In this document: piece after piece, positions 33,523 through 35,270 of the stretch
Numbering within the stretch: the first letter of the stretch is position 1
Layout: every line of letters starts with the position of its first letter
Assembly: GCA_002719095.1 (NCBI GenBank)
Contig: PBGO01000005.1
Span: 5,428 to 40,697 of the forward strand
Direction of reading: 5' to 3'
DNA: 35,270 nucleotides
Source of the DNA: Fidelibacterota bacterium
Lineage (GTDB): Bacteria > Fidelibacterota > Marinisomatia > SCGC-AAA003-L08 > D37C17
Notes under the pieces: generated by a model
The model's database searches: none
Told to the model about the DNA's origin: nothing
Seen by the model: only the letters and a program-made list of their open reading frames with translations
Program-made: the position numbers and the translations under genes

Positions 33523-33699
33523 TTGTTTACATCTCGTTACAGTAAAAGCTATTAATGAATTATTATCTTTGATTAAGTTATTAGTAAGATTTTAAAAATA
33601 TAATTTCTGTTTTTTTATTTTGTTTTTAGAAAAGAATAATTATATCTTTAAGTCGTTTCCTAAACAAGAAAAAACAAATTTATAAAATGGAGGATTCAT
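33523..33699. other. AT-rich intergenic region before the modular secreted protein
   Basis: This 177-base gap has no open frame of note. It ends in a strong GGAGG ribosome binding site at 33689-33693. A weak promoter-like pair, TTGTTT (33620-33625) and TATCTT (33643-33648) with a 17-base spacer, could drive the downstream gene. No clear terminator hairpin is seen after the transporter. Confidence 0.5.
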
Positions 33700-35270
33700 A
33701 TGTTGAATGTTAAAAATATTTTAGTTACATCATTTATGTTATTTGGTTTGATGATATCTAACGTTACTTTGACCTTAGAAAATCTTGATACTGATGCTGG
33801 TACAGTTGACGTTTTTATGGTTAACCCAGAGGATGCTGTAGGCGGTTTTCAGTTTGGATTAAGTGGAGTAACAATGACTGGTGGTTCTGGTGGAACATCA
33901 GCCTCTGCTGGTTTTACCGTTAACGCATCTGCTTCAACATTGTTAGCATTTTCATTTAGCGGTGCTACAATTCCTGCATCAGATGGTGCTGTGCTAGTAA
34001 CAGTTACCTTTGAAAACCCAGATAATGTTCTTGAAACATGCATTGAAAATTCAGTATTTTCAGACGCAACTGGTGGTGGGCTGACATTTACAGAGTCTTG
34101 CATAACTTTAGTAGAAGGTGGAGGTTGTACTGATTCAACTGCTTGTAATTATGATGACTCTGCAACCGTTGATGATGGTTCTTGTTTGTACCCTGATCCT
34201 CTTGAAGACTGTCAAGGTAATTTCATTGGTGCTAATGTTCAGATAATTCATGCATCTCCAAGTCCAACAGTTGATGTATATGTTGATGGTGCCGTTGCTG
34301 TTCCTAATTTTGAATTTGAAACAGCTACTCCTGTTTTACAATTACCAACATCTTTTACTGTAGGAATTGCTCCAGCAGGTGGTGATGTAATAGCAAACTT
34401 TCCGTTTTCTCTTGAACAAGGAGGATCGTATGTGGTTGTTGCAACTGGTATATTAGGTAATGAAACTACTCCATTTGAATTGGCAGCTGATGCAACAGTT
34501 TTTGGTTCTTCTTTTACAGATTTAGTTGGACTTCATGTATATCATGGTTCAACAGATGCCCCAGCAGTTGATATTTTAGCAAATGGCGGACTTTTGATTG
34601 AAAATCTTTCATACGGAAGCTTTTCAACCAGAACTGAAGTATCAGCTATTGATTACATCGTTGGTGTGGCTCCAACAGGTGGTGAATCTATTGCGGACTT
34701 TACTGCTCCTTTATCTGGATTAGGTGGTGGAAGTGCAGTAGTATTTGCTTCAGGATTTTTAAGTGGATCAGAAACTGATCCTGGTTTTGGACTGTTCGCT
34801 GCTCTTCAAGATGGAACAGTATTAGAGCTTGATGAAATTTTGCCAGCAGATGTTGAACTCCAGATTACTGACGTCACATCTGATAATATTGAGGTCAGTA
34901 TTTTAGTCAATCAAGACATGGGTGGTTTTCAATTTACATTAGATTCATCATGTGATGATATATCATGGAATTCTATTACCGCAGCGGGTGCACTGACAGG
35001 TACTGACTTTACTTGTTCAGTTGGCGGAACAGGTGTAGCGCTTGGTTTTTCTCTCACTGGAGCAACAGTTGCAGCTGGTACTGATGATGTGTTAGTAAAT
35101 GTTAGTATAGAACTTAGCAATTGTGAAGCAGGTGTTTTTGAAATTGCTGCCGCAACTATTTCTGATCCAAATGGTCAGCCCCTAACTGTTGATTTAGGAC
35201 AAGCGTTTGATTATCCTGCTCCTACATCATGTCCGGATGGTGTTGTTGAAGGTTGTGATGGTGTTTGTGG
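33700..35270 (+). CDS. Large modular secreted protein with cohesin-like, GCTDxxACNYD-type and DUF4397 modules (3' end outside window)
   Basis: The frame is open from the ATG at 33700 to the window end (523 complete codons, no stop). A signal peptide covers about residues 1-21. Residues 23-138 resemble a cohesin-type beta-sandwich (DVFMVNPEDAVGGFQFGLSG). A calcium-loop-like CTDSTACNYDDSATVDDGSC module follows (143-162), then two DUF4397-like repeats (about 180-265 and 277-372, each with an HASPSPTVDVYVDG- or HGSTDAPAVDILANG-type start). A second cohesin-like domain (385-503, MGGFQFTLDSS) comes next, and finally the start of a CDGVCG-type cysteine module. A C-terminal type IX sorting domain is expected but lies outside. 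Codon use is richer in GGT, GCA and ACA than the envelope genes. The ribosome binding site is strong, suggesting good expression. The function is probably surface adhesion or matrix, but it is not known. Confidence 0.88.
   Translation, partial: MLNVKNILVTSFMLFGLMISNVTLTLENLDTDAGTVDVFMVNPEDAVGGFQFGLSGVTMTGGSGGTSASAGFTVNASASTLLAFSFSGATIPASDGAVLVTVTFENPDNVLETCIENSVFSDATGGGLTFTESCITLVEGGGCTDSTACNYDDSATVDDGSCLYPDPLEDCQGNFIGANVQIIHASPSPTVDVYVDGAVAVPNFEFETATPVLQLPTSFTVGIAPAGGDVIANFPFSLEQGGSYVVVATGILGNETTPFELAADATVFGSSFTDLVGLHVYHGSTDAPAVDILANGGLLIENLSYGSFSTRTEVSAIDYIVGVAPTGGESIADFTAPLSGLGGGSAVVFASGFLSGSETDPGFGLFAALQDGTVLELDEILPADVELQITDVTSDNIEVSILVNQDMGGFQFTLDSSCDDISWNSITAAGALTGTDFTCSVGGTGVALGFSLTGATVAAGTDDVLVNVSIELSNCEAGVFEIAAATISDPNGQPLTVDLGQAFDYPAPTSCPDGVVEGCDGVC

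Noticed and set aside
33849-34103. Minus-strand open frames within the modular secreted protein (also 34929-35120)
   Set aside because: They mirror repetitive low-complexity coding sequence on the plus strand, and the plus-strand frame has a signal peptide, a ribosome binding site and domains.

Overview
The window comes from a low-GC Gram-negative bacterium, most likely marine and in the FCB superphylum (Marinimicrobia/SAR406-like or a close relative). This placement is inferred from three things. There is a gingipain-type C25 peptidase with a type IX secretion-like C-terminal sorting domain. There is a large secreted protein with cohesin-like, GCTDSTACNYD-type and DUF4397 modules. MurE carries the DNPR motif, which indicates a meso-diaminopimelate cell wall. 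Genes are tightly packed, often with overlapping stops and starts. TGA, TAA and TAG are all used as stops. I saw no rRNA, tRNA, CRISPR array, insertion sequence or phage gene.

Layout. (1) 1-7853, + strand: the end of a surface-glycan operon with a partial polyprenyl-phosphate GT2, a GT4, a GT2, an unrecognised protein with a nucleotidyltransferase-like motif, a small LPS-kinase-like protein, a YfhO-type membrane protein, and a membrane histidine kinase with no response regulator beside it. (2) 7889-8000: a factor-independent terminator, then an extended -10 promoter overlapped by MraZ-type TGGGN boxes. (3) 8001-24417, + strand: an uninterrupted division and cell-wall (dcw) cluster: mraZ, rsmH, ftsL-like, ftsI, murE, murF, mraY, murD, ftsW, murG, murC, murB, ftsQ-like, ftsA, ftsZ. 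Genes overlap or nearly touch until ftsA and ftsZ, which have short gaps and strong ribosome binding sites. (4) 24414-27593, - strand: a C25 peptidase, Maf and a short RodZ-like protein, transcribed towards ftsZ. (5) 27715-29640, + strand: an SDR oxidoreductase, a small predicted outer-membrane protein and a rhomboid protease. (6) 29633-29983, - strand: an ArsC-family gene with an in-frame TGA exactly at the catalytic cysteine codon, read here as a probable selenoprotein. (7) 30078-31571, + strand: an Lrp/AsnC regulator directly followed by a type II (eukaryotic-like) glutamine synthetase. (8) 31651-33522: an SLC13-type transporter with two RCK_C domains. (9) 33700 to the end: a large modular secreted protein cut by the window edge.

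The most notable observation is the ArsC gene. The reading frame is conserved on both sides of the TGA (YHNPN-TGA-SKSKNSLRIL), the TGA is codon 12 where ArsC proteins have their catalytic Cys, and a hairpin follows at a bacterial SECIS-like distance. A simple six-frame ORF scan would truncate this gene to 98 codons and miss its active site.
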